Positions 29,931 through 41,689 of a DNA stretch of 64,000 nt are shown piece by piece. How positions within the stretch are numbered: the first letter of the stretch is position 1; every line of letters begins with the position of its first letter. Source of the DNA: Ypsolopha sequella (lineage: Eukaryota > Arthropoda > Insecta > Lepidoptera > Ypsolophidae). The notes under the pieces are model-generated. The model was given only the letters and a program-made list of their open reading frames with translations, was not told the origin of the DNA and made no database searches. Location: positions 25,361,221 to 25,425,220 of the forward strand of contig OW203986.1 in the NCBI GenBank assembly GCA_934047225.1, read 5' to 3'. A program made the position numbers and the translations under genes.

Positions 29931-30650
29931 AAAATTAAAACGTCTTAAAAAAGAGATTTTGCTTATAAGTAAGCGAAATACTAATGAATAATTATGGTTA
30001 ATTAATAAGAGTCTTTATTTTGTCATTATTTGTAGTGGGCACAGGATTAATTGCAGTAAAAATGCGCATTAAGCCTTCTAAAATAATAAAATCATGGCAG
30101 GTGTCTAAATTATTATGGTAAGTGGTTATTTTTTCTAAAATGGCAATCCATAAGAAATTATTGACTGCAGTTTTTTATGGTGGTTTATACCGAAACATAT
30201 AATTTTGGAGTGGCGAATTATATCTGCTGGTTCAGTCAGATGTGTTGACAGAAATCTGACGCCTGTTATGAGGAGTCGGTAGGCTGTATTCGTCTACTAT
30301 GTTCATGAAGCATGCACCTTATAGCAAAATGAAACAGCATGACATTTGGCCACGCCCACAACTGAGTTGGTCGAGTCTGTTCTAGAAAGAACAATGAGCC
30401 CGTCTCCTACATAAAGATTTTTATGAAAATCAATTGCCTTTACAAAGCTAAAAACAGTGGTACAATTATTTTTTCGATATCTCAAAAAATTACGAAGTTA
30501 TTGGCAATTAAAGTGAGCTAAACGGCATGTCACGTGACGTCATCTGACACGATTTCATACTAAAAGTGATAAATATCGCTATCGCTAACTTCGTCAATAA
30601 AGGAACTTTTCAAAAAACCAAAAAGTTTTTGTCCTTTGCAGTAACCAATA
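29931..30650. other. No gene seen
   Basis: AT-rich DNA without supported frames or clear repeats. Confidence 0.4.
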
Positions 30651-31166
30651 TAAAAAACCGGCCAAGTGCGAGTCAGACTCGCGTACCTAGGGTTCCGTAT
30701 TGTGGATGATAAATTTATTTTTTTTCTTTTTTTTCGTGAATTTCTCAACCGCTTTATTTTTCCTGTAATCATTACGTAAACATATATTACTATGATTTTT
30801 TTCATATTTTTTGGTCCACCAGTTTTGGAGATTTCTCGAAACCACTGCCAGAAAATATAGTAAAAGTATATATTCTTACAATCAACTTTTTAATATCTAC
30901 AATTTGATACCCACATTGTATTTTTAGGCTAATATTTTTTATTTTTCTCTCTTTTGTTTTAGAAATATTATGAACAATTTCAAAATTTCAATTTTTTTGT
31001 GTGTTGAAATGTGGCTAAATTAATGCTATTTTTGTGCAAAATTACATGTATTTATCTTTAACGGTGCTAAAGTTATGAGGCTGTAACATACGGACGGACG
31101 GTCGGAAAAGGGAGTCTCACCATAAGGTTCCTTTTGTACTTCTTAGCTACTACGGAACCCTTAAAA
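30651..31166 (+). repeat. Dispersed 'GTGCGAGTCGGACTCG' repeat, full copy
   Basis: Its head is AAAAAACCGGCCAAGTGCGA, then AGGGTTCCGTATT, with GGACGGACGGTCGG near the end and a closing CTACGGAACCC. It is about 515 bp. A minus-strand open frame inside it (30560-30805) is incidental. Confidence 0.75.
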
Positions 31167-31357
31167 GCTACTAATATTTCAACACAGGAGACGTGTCCAT
31201 TCACCTGGCTTTTGATTTTTCTTTTTCCTGGCTACTACGGTCACATCTCAGAGCGTTATTTTTCCACAAAACAATTTAAGATTCTGTCAAAACTTTGCTT
31301 TTACATTACATAAGACTTTTGACGGTTATTTTTTGTGCCCTAAACGAGCCTAGGAGA

Positions 31358-31600
31358 CAAGAGCGTACGCAGGATTTCGCTCAGGGGGGGGGGGCAGAAA
31401 CTCAATATTATAAGCATAGGTTCTAAAACGAAAAAGACAAACAAATTATTTTCTATATAAGACAATAGTTAGTTTTCAGTGTAAAGCGAGATATTCATTT
31501 TAAAATATAACATTTCCTTGTCTCACACTCCAGGGGGGCCCTATTTTTGCCCAGGGGGGGGGGCAGATGCCCCTACCTGCCCCCCCTATGTACGCCCTTG
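31358..31600. mobile_element. hAT-like MITE with 8-bp target duplication
   Basis: The 243-bp element starts CAAGAGCGTACGCAGG and ends with its approximate complement CTATGTACGCCCTTG. A perfect 8-bp duplication CTAGGAGA lies at 31350-31357 and 31601-31608. G-runs (about 31385 and 31552) and a C-run sit just inside the ends. Confidence 0.8.
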
Positions 31601-31608
31601 CTAGGAGA

Positions 31609-32001
31609 GCGTCTGAGACATGAAAACCATATCCACTCAAACAGCATAGTTTCCTATTTAAGTTAGGCACAGAGGCTGAAGGTTATGATAATATTGTGGT
31701 ATTACCTCGGTTCGGAGGGCAAACTTTATCATAACAACGTCGGTAATATACACAGACATTTCCATACAAGTAATAATAGTATGTTTATGATATTATGTAA
31801 TTTATATAAATATATAAAATTCACGTATACTTTGTATTACATCGCTAATGAAACTACTTCAGACATTCCTGGAATTCCTGGAATACAAGGTTGTTGGAAA
31901 CATTAGGTTAGCTTCTTTTGGTGTATTGAACACTTTGAAGAACTTTTCTTTACCGAAATCTTAGGAAATAACTAATTGGATTTGCCATATAGTTGTATCA
32001 A
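31609..32001. other. No gene seen
   Basis: AT-rich DNA. A 73-codon frame (31685-31906, +) is unrecognised. Confidence 0.4.
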
Positions 32002-32397
32002 AATAGTAGTTTATGCTACAAGGGCGAAAAGGAATAAATTACGAGGATGATCGCTACGCTCGTGTTTTAAACGTAACCGAGTAATTTATTGCTCTTACGC
32101 CCGTGTATCATACTACGTTTTTCAATGCATAGTGTGAGGAAATAAAACAAATATAATCTTGTGAACTTTAAATTGTGATTGGCTCAAAAGGACTGTATCC
32201 AGAGCCATTAAACAGTGGAAAAAAAGCATGACATTTATGGTACACAGGAAAGGCTGCAGCTGCAGGTTAGCCAACCATTATAAATAAATAAAAAAAATAA
32301 ATAATAATAAAGCCTTAGGGCAAAATAATCGAATTTCTGTTCGTTTTTGATGCATAAAAAGTGGGCCTTTACGAGCACTTGCATTGAAAAATAAATA
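32002..32397 (+). repeat. Dispersed repeat K, copy 1
   Basis: This repeat of about 395 bp recurs at 35714-36113 with high identity. The first 120 bp form a foldback: GTAGTTTATGCTACAAGGGCG...AATAAATTAC against GTAATTTATTGCTCTTACGC...CATACTAC. The rest is shared unique sequence such as ATTGGCTCAAAAGGACTGTA. Confidence 0.8.
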
Positions 32398-32559
32398 ATG
32401 TCTTATTACAAACATTGTGAAGGACGAACAGAAAGAAAGTAAAGTAATTCAAAACATTAACAACCCATATTAATATCAACAATAATTGTGTACACAAGTT
32501 AGATTACACATTAACATGTACGTATATTAAGTGCCGTCGCACGGTATGTCTGTAGGTCC

Positions 32560-33600
32560 TTAGGGCGCGTCCATGTGACCGCTGTTAACGGTTCCCTGGA
32601 CGCATTAATTGAATTGGGATTATGTGTACTGGGGTTTATATTAAACGGGATTAATAGGACTTTGATGGTTAAGGCTTTTAACTTCAGTAATTGTTTGTAA
32701 AAAACTACGCAGACATCAAATATGGTCTAAAAAGAAAAAAATTGCTTGTTGAGTTTTTTCCTTCACTTTTTTGTAGGAAATTAAAAACACTAAAATACAA
32801 TACAATACAATTTTTTTATTTCTTGGAAACTTACACCAAAAGACATACTTTAAAATTAAATCCATAATCTAAACATAAAAAAAACAGTGAGAATAAATTA
32901 TTAAAAACAGATTATATTTTAGTGTCTACGTTTTCCAGTGGACCCCAAACTAAGTCGGGCTTGTCACGTGGGATCCAGAAATATGATTACCAGTTTAAAT
33001 AGTACGAGTTTTGATAAGGTTATTGGTTCATTGAGTACAAAGCAAAAGTTATGTGACAATAAAATAATTTTTGTGGTTATATGTATAGTTACTTTTAAAA
33101 ATACGTCAAAAATCAATTAATAAACTAGTTATATACTAAGTCAAAGTGATAGGAAAGCATTTATTTTTGTAGTTTTGAAACAAAAAATTGGATTTTACCA
33201 AGGGAAAAAAATGCTTAATAAACATAAATTTAATAAAAATATAATTATTATCCGGAATATAATAGTGACTAAACTTACAAACATGCAAATGTACGTGTCA
33301 ATTTACAGCCTCTTCTAGTGGAGTCGGTTTATTATTTTATGAAAACTTGCACAAATTGAGTGTGCTATTTATTTATTTTGTTCAATAATGACACGTTATT
33401 TAGAAAAAAATTAAAATCCAAAATCAGTAAAATTAGTAGTACTTTTAAGTAAAAATCTAGAAATTTATTTTAAATCAATCTATTTTACAAATAATCCAGA
33501 TACCCCTACAACTAAAAACAAAAATAAAGGCCGTTTTACACCGCCGCCTTTAATCCTCATTCAATTAACGCGTCCACGGGACCGTTAACTAGCTCCCGCC
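32560..33600. repeat. Inverted-repeat element of about 1 kb
   Basis: The left segment GTTAACGGTTCCCTGGACGC followed by ATTAATTGAAT (about 32584-32616) is complementary to the right segment AATTAACGCGTCCACGGGAC...GTTAAC (about 33563-33595). The interior is AT-rich, with only a 60-codon frame (32938-33120). No target duplication could be fixed, so the boundaries are approximate. Confidence 0.55.
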
Positions 33601-34740
33601 CTTACAAACCCGCGTATTCAAATATCTTTCAAACGAGATACGATGCTAATTTTCCGACCTAGGGTGTCTGTGGAGTACGCAATACTCGTATAGACCAGGG
33701 TTTCCAAAACTGTTTTGCAGTGACCCCCTCGTACTTATTAATTAAATGAAATTAAAAGTGCTAATCTTTAATTTGTAAAAATATATTTTATATGTATATG
33801 TCTGTAGGAGCTACGAAGAGCATGTTAGGTTTACACGTAAATAAATGAGAGACTATCTACAATATATACAATATCTACAATATGTCATCACATACACATA
33901 ATATACGATAAATAAAATGTAAACATCTAACCCTCTTAATTCTAATTATCTCCAAATCAAAAGCAAAACAGTAAATCGCAGAACTATTTAACTGATAAAG
34001 TGGTTTTAAAAAACGAAATCTTGTTGTGAAACTCTTCAATTCAGACAAATTTTAGTACGAGTATAATTCAATAAAGTTTTGCACTTTTGTATGGACTCTG
34101 ACATCCTCTCGGGGATTCATGTCATGACGATGAATTTCCACTGTCAGTTCAGCGGGCGGGGGAGCTGTGGGACCAGCATTTGAATAACGCTGATCTCTAG
34201 TGAGGATAGGTTGGGAAGTAAATTAATGGGGATGCAGATATTAAAGATGCATGCTCGTTCAGAGATAAAAAATCAAAGATCCTTAGACGGAAAAGAGGTG
34301 TAGGTATACGTAAATACATATTATGTAAAAGGAAAAAACTGCAGTTGTATTCAAATGCATTAATATTTGTTATGGAATATAAACAGTTAAGAAATGGTTA
34401 TTTATATAAAAATAGGGGGGGGGGGGGGGGTGGCTAGAGTATAGGTTTTTGACGGTATTCAATAATTATTTGCTTTTGTTAACTCTAAATTTTTTTACAA
34501 GAGTAGCTTAATTTCAGCGACTTACTTACTTTTAGCAAGCAACACGCTGTGCTGTATTCTTTTTCCACCGGAAACAATGGTTGTATTTTTTTCTAAAGTA
34601 GATATCAATTATATTATTAAAACCTCATGGTTACAATTAATTAAATTTTAAAATTGTAATGAAACTTGTTTCCCCTCTGAATTTTATTTATTATTCTCAG
34701 AGAATGATTTTTAAATGTATCATGGTCCTGACCACTTTAC
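33601..34740. other. No gene seen; includes a G16 run
   Basis: AT-rich DNA. A homopolymer of 16 Gs occupies 34415-34430. A segment near 33800-33850 shares 'GTTAGGTTTACACGTAAATA' with the element at 28558-28790. Confidence 0.5.
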
Positions 34741-34950
34741 TTTGTCTTCAGTGTGTCCAGTCTTTATAAATTTTCTTTGTCTTCAGTGTGTCCAGTCTTT
34801 ATAAATTTTCTTTGTCTTCAGTGTGTCCAGTCTTTATAAATTTTCTTTGTCTTCAGTGTGTCCAGTCTTTATAAATTTTCTTTGTCTTCAGTGTGTCCAG
34901 TCTTTATAAATTTTCTTTGTCTTCAGTGTGTCCAGTCTTTATAAATTTTC
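34741..34950. repeat. Minisatellite: six identical 35-bp units
   Basis: The unit starts TTTGTCTTCAGTGTGTCCAG and continues TCTTTATAAATTTTC. It begins at 34741, 34776, 34811, 34846, 34881 and 34916. All six copies are identical by eye, which suggests recent expansion or an assembly-sensitive array. Confidence 0.95.
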
Positions 34951-35469
34951 TAAGTATTAGGAGTATGAAACTCTATAGTTTAAGTAGAATCAATAGACCT
35001 TGGGAATAGCAATGGCGACCGTTCTATCCACCTCTCACTTGCACAATATCTCCGTCTATATTCTCACTTAAAGCATTTAAATACATATACATATAGCATT
35101 TCAAACAATAGTAGTCAATGTGTTTATTGTCGATCGCATTTTGACGTAAATATGTCAGCTGTGCTTTTGGTCTATGCTGACCTCAGACTAAGGAACTATG
35201 CTGACCTTAAACACCTTTAGATTTAAACTTAAAGCTCACTACTTAAGTAAGCTTAACTCCTAACTTTTCCACTATTTATTCTAGTGCATTCCTTATAAAA
35301 TTATCCGTTATTTATTATGTATGTGTAAATTTGTGTATTTATTTATGTATATCTATTTTTCATATTGTATAATTGTATTGTGTAAGTTTATGTATTCGTT
35401 TATGTTAGCGTTAGTAATTAATCATAATGTACTCATGTAGTCTATTTTACATTTACATGCTCCCCTCTA
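34951..35469. other. No gene seen
   Basis: AT-rich DNA without supported features. The later part may belong to the LINE 3' region that follows. Confidence 0.35.
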
Positions 35470-35625
35470 TTTCTTATTTTCTCACCGTCTCTTTCACCCA
35501 AAGGTTGCCTGGTAGATATTGCTATTAGCGATAAGTGCCGCCTTTGTACAATATAAATGTTTTTAAGTGTCTTGTTTTATGTATTTTGTAAATGTACATA
35601 AGTGTAATAAACAAAAAATATATAA
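35470..35625 (+). repeat. LINE 3' UTR-like remnant
   Basis: GGTAGATATTGCTATTAGCGATAAGTGCCGCCTTTGTACA followed by a late AATAAA (at about 35607) is the layout of common lepidopteran non-LTR retrotransposon 3' ends, as I know them. No coding part is attached. Confidence 0.5.
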
Positions 35626-35713
35626 GGAATACTAATCCTTATTCTGAGATGGTGACAGTACATAAAGATAGGGCGGCCATTTCTATTCCCCAGGGTGTTT
35701 TGACTCGGTTCAT

Positions 35714-36113
35714 AATAGTAGTTTATGCTACAAGGGCGCAAAGGAATAAATTACGAGGACGATTTAAAACACGAGCGTAGCGAGTGTTTTAAACGTAACC
35801 GAGTAATTTATTGCTTTTACGCCCGTGTATCATACTACATTTTTCAATGCATAGTGTGAGGAAATGAAAACAAATATAATCTTGTGAACTTTAAATTATA
35901 ATTGGCTCAAAAGGACTGTATCCATAGCCGTTAAACGGTGTAAAAAATGTATGACGTCTATGGTACACAGGAAAGGCTGCAGGTTAGCCAACCATTGTAA
36001 ATAAATAAAAATAAAAAAATTTTAAAGCCCCAGGGCAAAATAATTGACTTTCTGTTCGGTTTTGATGCATAAAAATTGGGCCTTTACGAGCACATGCATT
36101 GAAATATAAATTA
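35714..36113 (+). repeat. Dispersed repeat K, copy 2
   Basis: It matches 32002-32397 throughout, including the terminal foldback with a GAGCGTAGCGAGTG spacer. Sequence before and after differs from copy 1. Confidence 0.8.
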
Positions 36114-36423
36114 AGAACCAACAGACACCTAACACTTACTATTTTGAAATTTAAATTTTCCTCGCTTCTCTTTTTATTTTGAACCACATGGACGTCATAA
36201 TCGCTACCTATTCTCTCTCACCCCACACGAGCTATTCAGGCGAGAAAATGAGATATCAGTATATATTGAATGACAGGAGCGTTACTGTGAACGCGGTCTA
36301 CGATATTTCTTTTTGCTCTTTTTTAGGGTACCATTGGGAATGCTAATCCTTATAGTTTCGTTCTTTTATTGGTTTGTCTGCCAATGTAACCACTGTTTGC
36401 GGTTTATTAAAAAAAAAAAAACT
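36114..36423. other. No gene seen
   Basis: AT-rich DNA ending in an A-run at 36409-36420. Confidence 0.4.
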
Positions 36424-36852
36424 GTTATGATACTAGGTATATCGATAGTTATGATACTAGGTATATCGATAGTTATATTATACTAGGTATATCGATAGTT
36501 ATGATACCAGGTATATCGATAGTTTATGATACTAGCAGTGGCGTGCACAGAACTTTTTGCTGGAAAAGCAAACAATTGGTTAAGAACAACAATAAAAAAA
36601 TATAAAAAAATTTCAATATCACTTTGAAAAAAAAAAGTTTGTATAGGAAATTTTCACTCTAGAGTAGACATTCTACAGACATCTACCCTGGCGTTATACA
36701 ATATTTTTTTTTCAAAGTGATATTGAAATTTTTTTATATTTTTTTTATTGTTGTTCTTGACCAATTGTTTGCTTTTCCAGCAAAAAGTTCTGTGCACGCC
36801 ACTGGATACTATAGGTATAACGACAGTTATGATACTGGGTGTATCGATAAAA
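36424..36852. repeat. Minisatellite of about 24-26 bp, interrupted by a MITE
   Basis: Units of the type TTATGATACTAGGTATATCGATAG occur four to five times before 36536. Two diverged units follow after 36804 (GGTATAACGACAG, then ATGATACTGGGTGTATCGATA). The hAT-like MITE 36536-36804 splits the array. Confidence 0.85.
36536..36804. mobile_element. hAT-like foldback MITE E, copy 1
   Basis: The 269-bp element begins CAGTGGCGTGCACAGAACTT and ends with the complement, with arms of about 110 bp. GATACTAG (36528-36535) and GATACTAT (36805-36812) form a near-perfect 8-bp duplication. CAGTGGCG ends and an 8-bp duplication are typical of hAT MITEs. The second copy is at 39373-39620. Confidence 0.85.
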
Positions 36853-37007
36853 TACTTAATGGAGATAGGCACTGTTAGGCCTGTTAATTCGAAAACTATT
36901 TCGAGATTTAGGTTAATAAGCTGTACTTTCGAACTTGTGCTCTAAAAAACCTCATGATGATGAATAGTTTTACGAAAGAGCTGCAACTTCCATTTGCCTT
37001 CGTGTGA

Positions 37008-37193
37008 CGTCACTTGAGAAATGGCTGTTTAGAAATGTGTCCTTTGCTATCAAGATAAATTTATAATAATTTTCTTCCGACTGATTTGACAGATAGATGA
37101 TAGGTGAGTAGACAGATAGAGACAGACCACTTTTTTAATAAGCAATGAGGAATCACAATCTATATATGTCTAAAATTCTCAAGTGACGTCATA
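37008..37193. repeat. Inverted-repeat element with GTGACGTCACTTGAGAA ends
   Basis: GTGTGACGTCACTTGAGAA on the left and TTCTCAAGTGACGTCAT on the right are complementary over about 16 bp and enclose about 150 bp. No target duplication could be defined. Confidence 0.55.
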
Positions 37194-37239
37194 TCGGACA
37201 ATTCTTTAAACAATCTTACAAAAATAATGTTTAATATTA

Positions 37240-37273
37240 TTCATTATTTTGGTATATATACCAAAATAATGAA
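37240..37273. repeat. Perfect 34-bp palindrome
   Basis: TTCATTATTTTGGTATA and its exact complement meet with no spacer. It could extrude as a cruciform. Confidence 0.9.
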
Positions 37274-37491
37274 AACTATGTCCTAAAATGGCGTAAATTC
37301 TCGAAAAAAAAAAGTTTAATCAATTAAGCTATGGTAAAGCCTTTGTTATATAATATATAAGCCTTTGTTATACCTAAGCTACAATAGCCATTATAAGGGC
37401 ATATTTGTGTGGAGCTATGTGCTACTTAAGTGTTAATCTAAAAAACATATTAAAAAATAATGCCTGAAAAATAAAGCATTCTTTCGATTAC

Positions 37492-37523
<32 letters not shown>

Positions 37524-38749
37524 ATATATATATTTCTACTCACTATTGCTATACCATACCTATATTGTCAGAACCCAACGCATTGATATAACTTATACTT
37601 GACTATGTTTCGCTTTCTTTTCTATTTTTTTCATCAGTGTGAACACAAAAGGCTTTGGGTAAAGGGTAGCTTAGGTATGCGGGATTTTGTTGTTTGCGGT
37701 TTTAGGATAGACGAGTGGGTAATACGCAATGGTATCGTAAATTCAAAGCGCCGGCGTCAAATGAAAACTTGAAGGTTTAATGAAAAATTCTTAGGACATA
37801 TTAGCTTAACAAGGTTATGAATGAGTTGTTATTAATTTTTATCCTTATTTACCCTTTCGTAACCGCCTTCTTAATTTTAGAAACTACTTACATACTGGTT
37901 AATTCTCGACGTTTACTGTACATGAAGCCACAAACACAAGCGGTGCGATTAACCGCGTTTGGAGTCAAAATAAAATAGCGAAGTATAACTGGTAGTTGGC
38001 TATTCAAATTATAACAATATTCAATAAAAACTCTTAATTGTACAAATCAAAATGTTTGTACACAGGCGAGTTTAAGGGGCTCCACAATGTTAAACATCAG
38101 TTTTGAATTGCATACTTACAGTTAGATGGTAGATGGTAAAAATTAAAATAAATGTGTCGTGTTTTTTGACTCAGGACCATTATTAATTACACTTTATAAA
38201 TAAACATACTTTCAATCTTCTTTTAATTAAATTACTTTTAAAAAAGCATGAATTTCACGATTCAGTTTCCATATTTCAAAACCAATTGAAACGAAACCAA
38301 CACACACTGATACTAACAAGAAAAAACCATCTTTGTTACATGAAACATTTTAGTTAATGTCCTAATGTAGCCGCGATTTCAAAATAACTGCATCTTTGCG
38401 TGCGCGGCATGTTATTCGAGCAGGATAGACAATTAAGGCGAATGGATACGCCAACTGCAATTTGGACCTGTCTTTGAAGGCCTACTCCTCCCACACGGGT
38501 GGTCCAAAAACTTTCACAAAAATATATGATATGCATTATAGAGTCAAAAATAAATGTAAAGTTTCATAAACTGTTTTTCTATTGTAAGTTTTGACAAAAA
38601 AAATAGAAAGTCATCGAAAGTTTCACATGATTAACACAAGAATTCTCTTACTCCTTCCAAACACCTAAAGCGATTTTAATTATTATTTCACCAAATTATA
38701 GGATATTTTTAGATCTAAAAAAATTTAAGTTCAAATTTTTTTTTATCAT
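37274..38749. other. No gene seen; contains a (TA)n tract at 37490-37533
   Basis: About 1.5 kb of AT-rich DNA with a TA microsatellite interrupted once (37510-37511). There are no supported frames. Confidence 0.5.
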
Positions 38750-38935
38750 GGCGTCCATATGAAGAGTATTATTTTCTCCTATTTTGCGCTAGCCGGAGAC
38801 GCAGCAGTTATCGTAACAGCCACTTTTCAAGGCACGCTGAAATGAACATTATTTCAATGTCGTTTCCGTTGATATTTGTACCGACACACATCGAGTTGCT
38901 TATTTAGCGTGGTCATACGCCTTAAAAAGCAAAAA
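38750..38935. repeat. Dispersed repeat L, copy 1
   Basis: The stretch ATTATTTCAATGTCGTTTCC followed by GTTGATATT, a CATCGAG block and 'CGCCTTA' recurs at about 48890-49015. The full extent is unclear. Confidence 0.55.
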
Positions 38936-39372
38936 CGTAAGAGCAGGGCTGAATTTTAGCATTGTGCAGCCCCTTAATTTTGTTACTATTGAGTATTTTC
39001 TATACCAGCTAACCCTTGGTAATGGAAATTTGTTGAGGTTATTAATTTTCTATACGTAATAGACGTAATATTACCTAAATACTCAGTAAATTATACAAAA
39101 TACTAATACAATATATCTACATTAAAGGATAAAATACATAATATACATAAAAGTTTACCTACATATATAAATAAAGAGATATAAATTAACATTATATGCG
39201 ATGGATAAATCGCCAAGTGTTTAAACATAGACATTTATTTCTGTCATAGTTGAAATAAAGAGAATTTATCTAATTACTCAATTTCAAAATATTTATTATA
39301 ATAAATTGAGAATTGTTCTGTGAATAAAGTGTTGTTCTATCTTGCCTACTCTTGAAAACTGATATATGGACG
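38936..39372. other. No gene seen
   Basis: AT-rich DNA. 'GCGATGGATAAATCGCCAAG' at about 39199 recurs at 43293, marking another short repeat pair. Confidence 0.45.
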
Positions 39373-39620
39373 CAGTGGCGTGCACAGAACTTTTTGCTGG
39401 AAAAGCAAACAATAACAATAAAAAAAATATAAAAAATATTAAATATCACTTTGAAAAAAAAAAGTTTGTATAGGAAATTTTCACTCTAGGGTAGACATTG
39501 TCTACCCTGGCGTCATACTTTTTTTTTTCAAAGTTATATTTAAATTTTTTCATATTTTTTTTATTGTTGTTCTTGACCAATTGTTTGCTTTTCCAGCAAA
39601 AAGTTCTGTGCACGCCACTG
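39373..39620. mobile_element. hAT-like foldback MITE E, copy 2
   Basis: The 248-bp relative of 36536-36804 has the same CAGTGGCGTGCACAGAACTT ends. The left arm lacks a short block (TTGGTTAAGAAC region) present in copy 1. TGGACG flanks both sides (39367-39372 and 39621-39626), a shorter duplication than the 8 bp usual for hAT. Confidence 0.8.
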
Positions 39621-39744
39621 TGGACGTGTAGCGGCAAACTGTTCCACAACCATATTGCACTCACAGTCAAATGTTCTTTTTTACAAACAACTTAAATAGG
39701 TCAAAATAGCCCAACCACAATTCTACTCAGGGATTCAGCAAGTT

Positions 39745-39930
39745 TTATAACATTAAGAACGATTTCACAGCCAGATTGTGAAAACTCTGCCTTTTTCTAA
39801 TGAATCGAAACAAAACACTTAAATTCAAAATTCATTCAATAGTTATTCAACAAAACCTTATTACCTATGTATTGTGTATGCTGCCATCACAAAGTTTCTA
39901 TTGGTTACTGTAGATAAGAATTTCAAAATT
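39745..39930. repeat. Single arm of foldback family M
   Basis: The ATCGAAACAAAACACTTAAATTC ... TATGTATTGTGTATGCTGCC stretch matches one arm of the complete foldback at 46882-47159 and the single arm at 48410-48590. Confidence 0.65.
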
Positions 39931-40506
39931 TTCGAGTTTCAATACTTTTAGTATTTCAATAATGCATTTATTGTTCTAAAAACACAAGTATTCTACCTAT
40001 AAAGTAAAACAGGGATACAATTTAACAATAAACAAAGAACATTCTTTTTTTCTTGACATCTTGCTATGGACTGGTTTTGCAGCATGTACTGACATGCTAT
40101 TATATTAAACAATAAACAACAAAGGGCTACAAACAATAACACTATGAACTTTTTATTTGCAAGACACGAACGTTAAAATATCCCGGACAGAGTTTCGCTA
40201 ACAAACAACTGAAGCACCCTTATTAAGCCGACCCGCTTATACGCACGAACTCGGGCACGCACATTCACATCATAGTAAGCCAATTTCCATAGTAAGTCCA
40301 CTCACACACTTACATACCGCCGCCATTGCTATGCTTCAGTAGAAATACGTAGCTGCGACTCCGGCCGGCTTTTTTTACGAGGTGATTTTGTGTATAAGAT
40401 TGGGATGTGTGTGTATTAGTAAGGTTTTATGAAAGGGCAAAAATGCATTAGGAAAGTAACTATCTCAAATAGACAAGAGATGAAATACCAGACAACCAAG
40501 TTAGTA
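39931..40506. other. No gene seen
   Basis: AT-rich DNA without supported frames. A slightly GC-richer patch lies at 40220-40380. Confidence 0.4.
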
Positions 40507-41137
40507 TAACCCGGAGCATTAAAGAAAGGAATCTAAAATGGCGGCATGTACCTGTGATTTTATTGCTCAGTGATACAGACAGCATAAAAAGTTATTTATT
40601 TAATATTTTTTTTGTAATATTTTTGGTCTATTTTAATATACAAGGTGAAATTTAATCAACCGCCAGAATTCATACTGCAGACTCGGTTAGTGATCAGGAA
40701 CAGTGTGTACTGACACCACCGGCGAAATTTGAAAAAAAATGTTTTGCTCCTATACTGCCTAGACTAGAAATTGTATTTGAACTAGTCCAGGGGCTCTACC
40801 GCGTAATTCTCATTTGTATCAACTTCAAGCAAATGCATGCGAAATTCAACGCGTGCAAAAGAGATGGCATGTTAGGCGGGCGTCGTCGCACGCACGACAA
40901 ATTTCAATATCAAGTTGATGTTGATGAAAATGAGAATTACGCGGTAGACCCGCTGTTCACATAGGAAGAAAATATTTTTTTATACCATAAACACTTAAGT
41001 AAGCTTGAGCGGCAAATCCAGACTATTTTTTTTGCATGCAGTACGCAGGTGTGCGACTGAAGACAGATATACTGTGTGAGTGAGAGGGGATGATGATGGG
41101 CGCCATCTAAGATTCCTTTCTTTATTGCTCCGGGTTA
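40507..41137. mobile_element. TA-flanked DNA element (631 bp) containing two other repeats
   Basis: The inverted ends TAACCCGGAGCA...AAAGAAAGGAATCT are complementary over about 38 bp (right end 41100-41137). They are flanked by TA at 40505-40506 and 41138-41139. The interior includes a half copy of the foldback MITE family (from TACAAGGTG at about 40642) and the palindromic MITE D (40787-40955). Confidence 0.7.
40787..40955. mobile_element. Palindromic MITE D, copy 1
   Basis: The 169-bp element has ends GGCTCTACCGCGTAATTCTC and its complement. The centre carries GCATGTTAGGCGGGCGTCGT. A relative in the opposite orientation is at 58356-58524, and a diverged partial copy is at 54570-54705. Confidence 0.8.
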
Positions 41138-41580
41138 TAGCATACAGCAACCGTATTCCTACCGCCTCCGCTGCAGCCATGTCCCATGGCAGAAGACCAA
41201 ACTTGTATTGACGTGGCATCGAGCTGTCAAATCCAGGATTCATTGACGAGGGTGGACCCAACAATGTTTAGTGTGCCTACCTAACAGTCGAGCCCTCTTA
41301 ATTTGTCGGATCGTGCACTTTACAATGGCTATTGATGTTTACACAATCTTAGCGGCCGATGGCTGGTAATTAGTTTTTGGGGACGATAGAGATGACAGAA
41401 ACGTTATTGAGTGAGTTGATGTCAGAGCATAGTTAAAGGTTCATAATTTGAGTGCTGTTCTAAGTACTATGAACACAGATATCTTATTATATTGTTCTTA
41501 CTGTGAATGCAAGGTAGACTGAAAGCAGAGTAAAAATAGATCGAATAGTGAATGTTAGAAAAACGCTCTGTTTAAAATTT

Positions 41581-41689
41581 ACGCACACAGATGCGTGCTC
41601 AACACGCCGCCGTCTTAGTAAACTTCGGTGGAGTCTCCATACAAATGTCGGCGCGGCGGCGGCGTGCAGAGCACGCGTCTGCATGTGTG
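41581..41689. repeat. GC-rich hairpin element
   Basis: Arms around CAGATGCGTGCTCAACACGCCGCCG and CGGCGGCGTGCAGAGCACGCGTCTG are imperfect complements around a spacer of about 50 bp. The composition is much more GC-rich than the flanks. Confidence 0.7.

Noticed and set aside
34741..34950. CRISPR array
   Set aside because: The six units abut directly with no unique spacers, and the host is an insect. It is a minisatellite.
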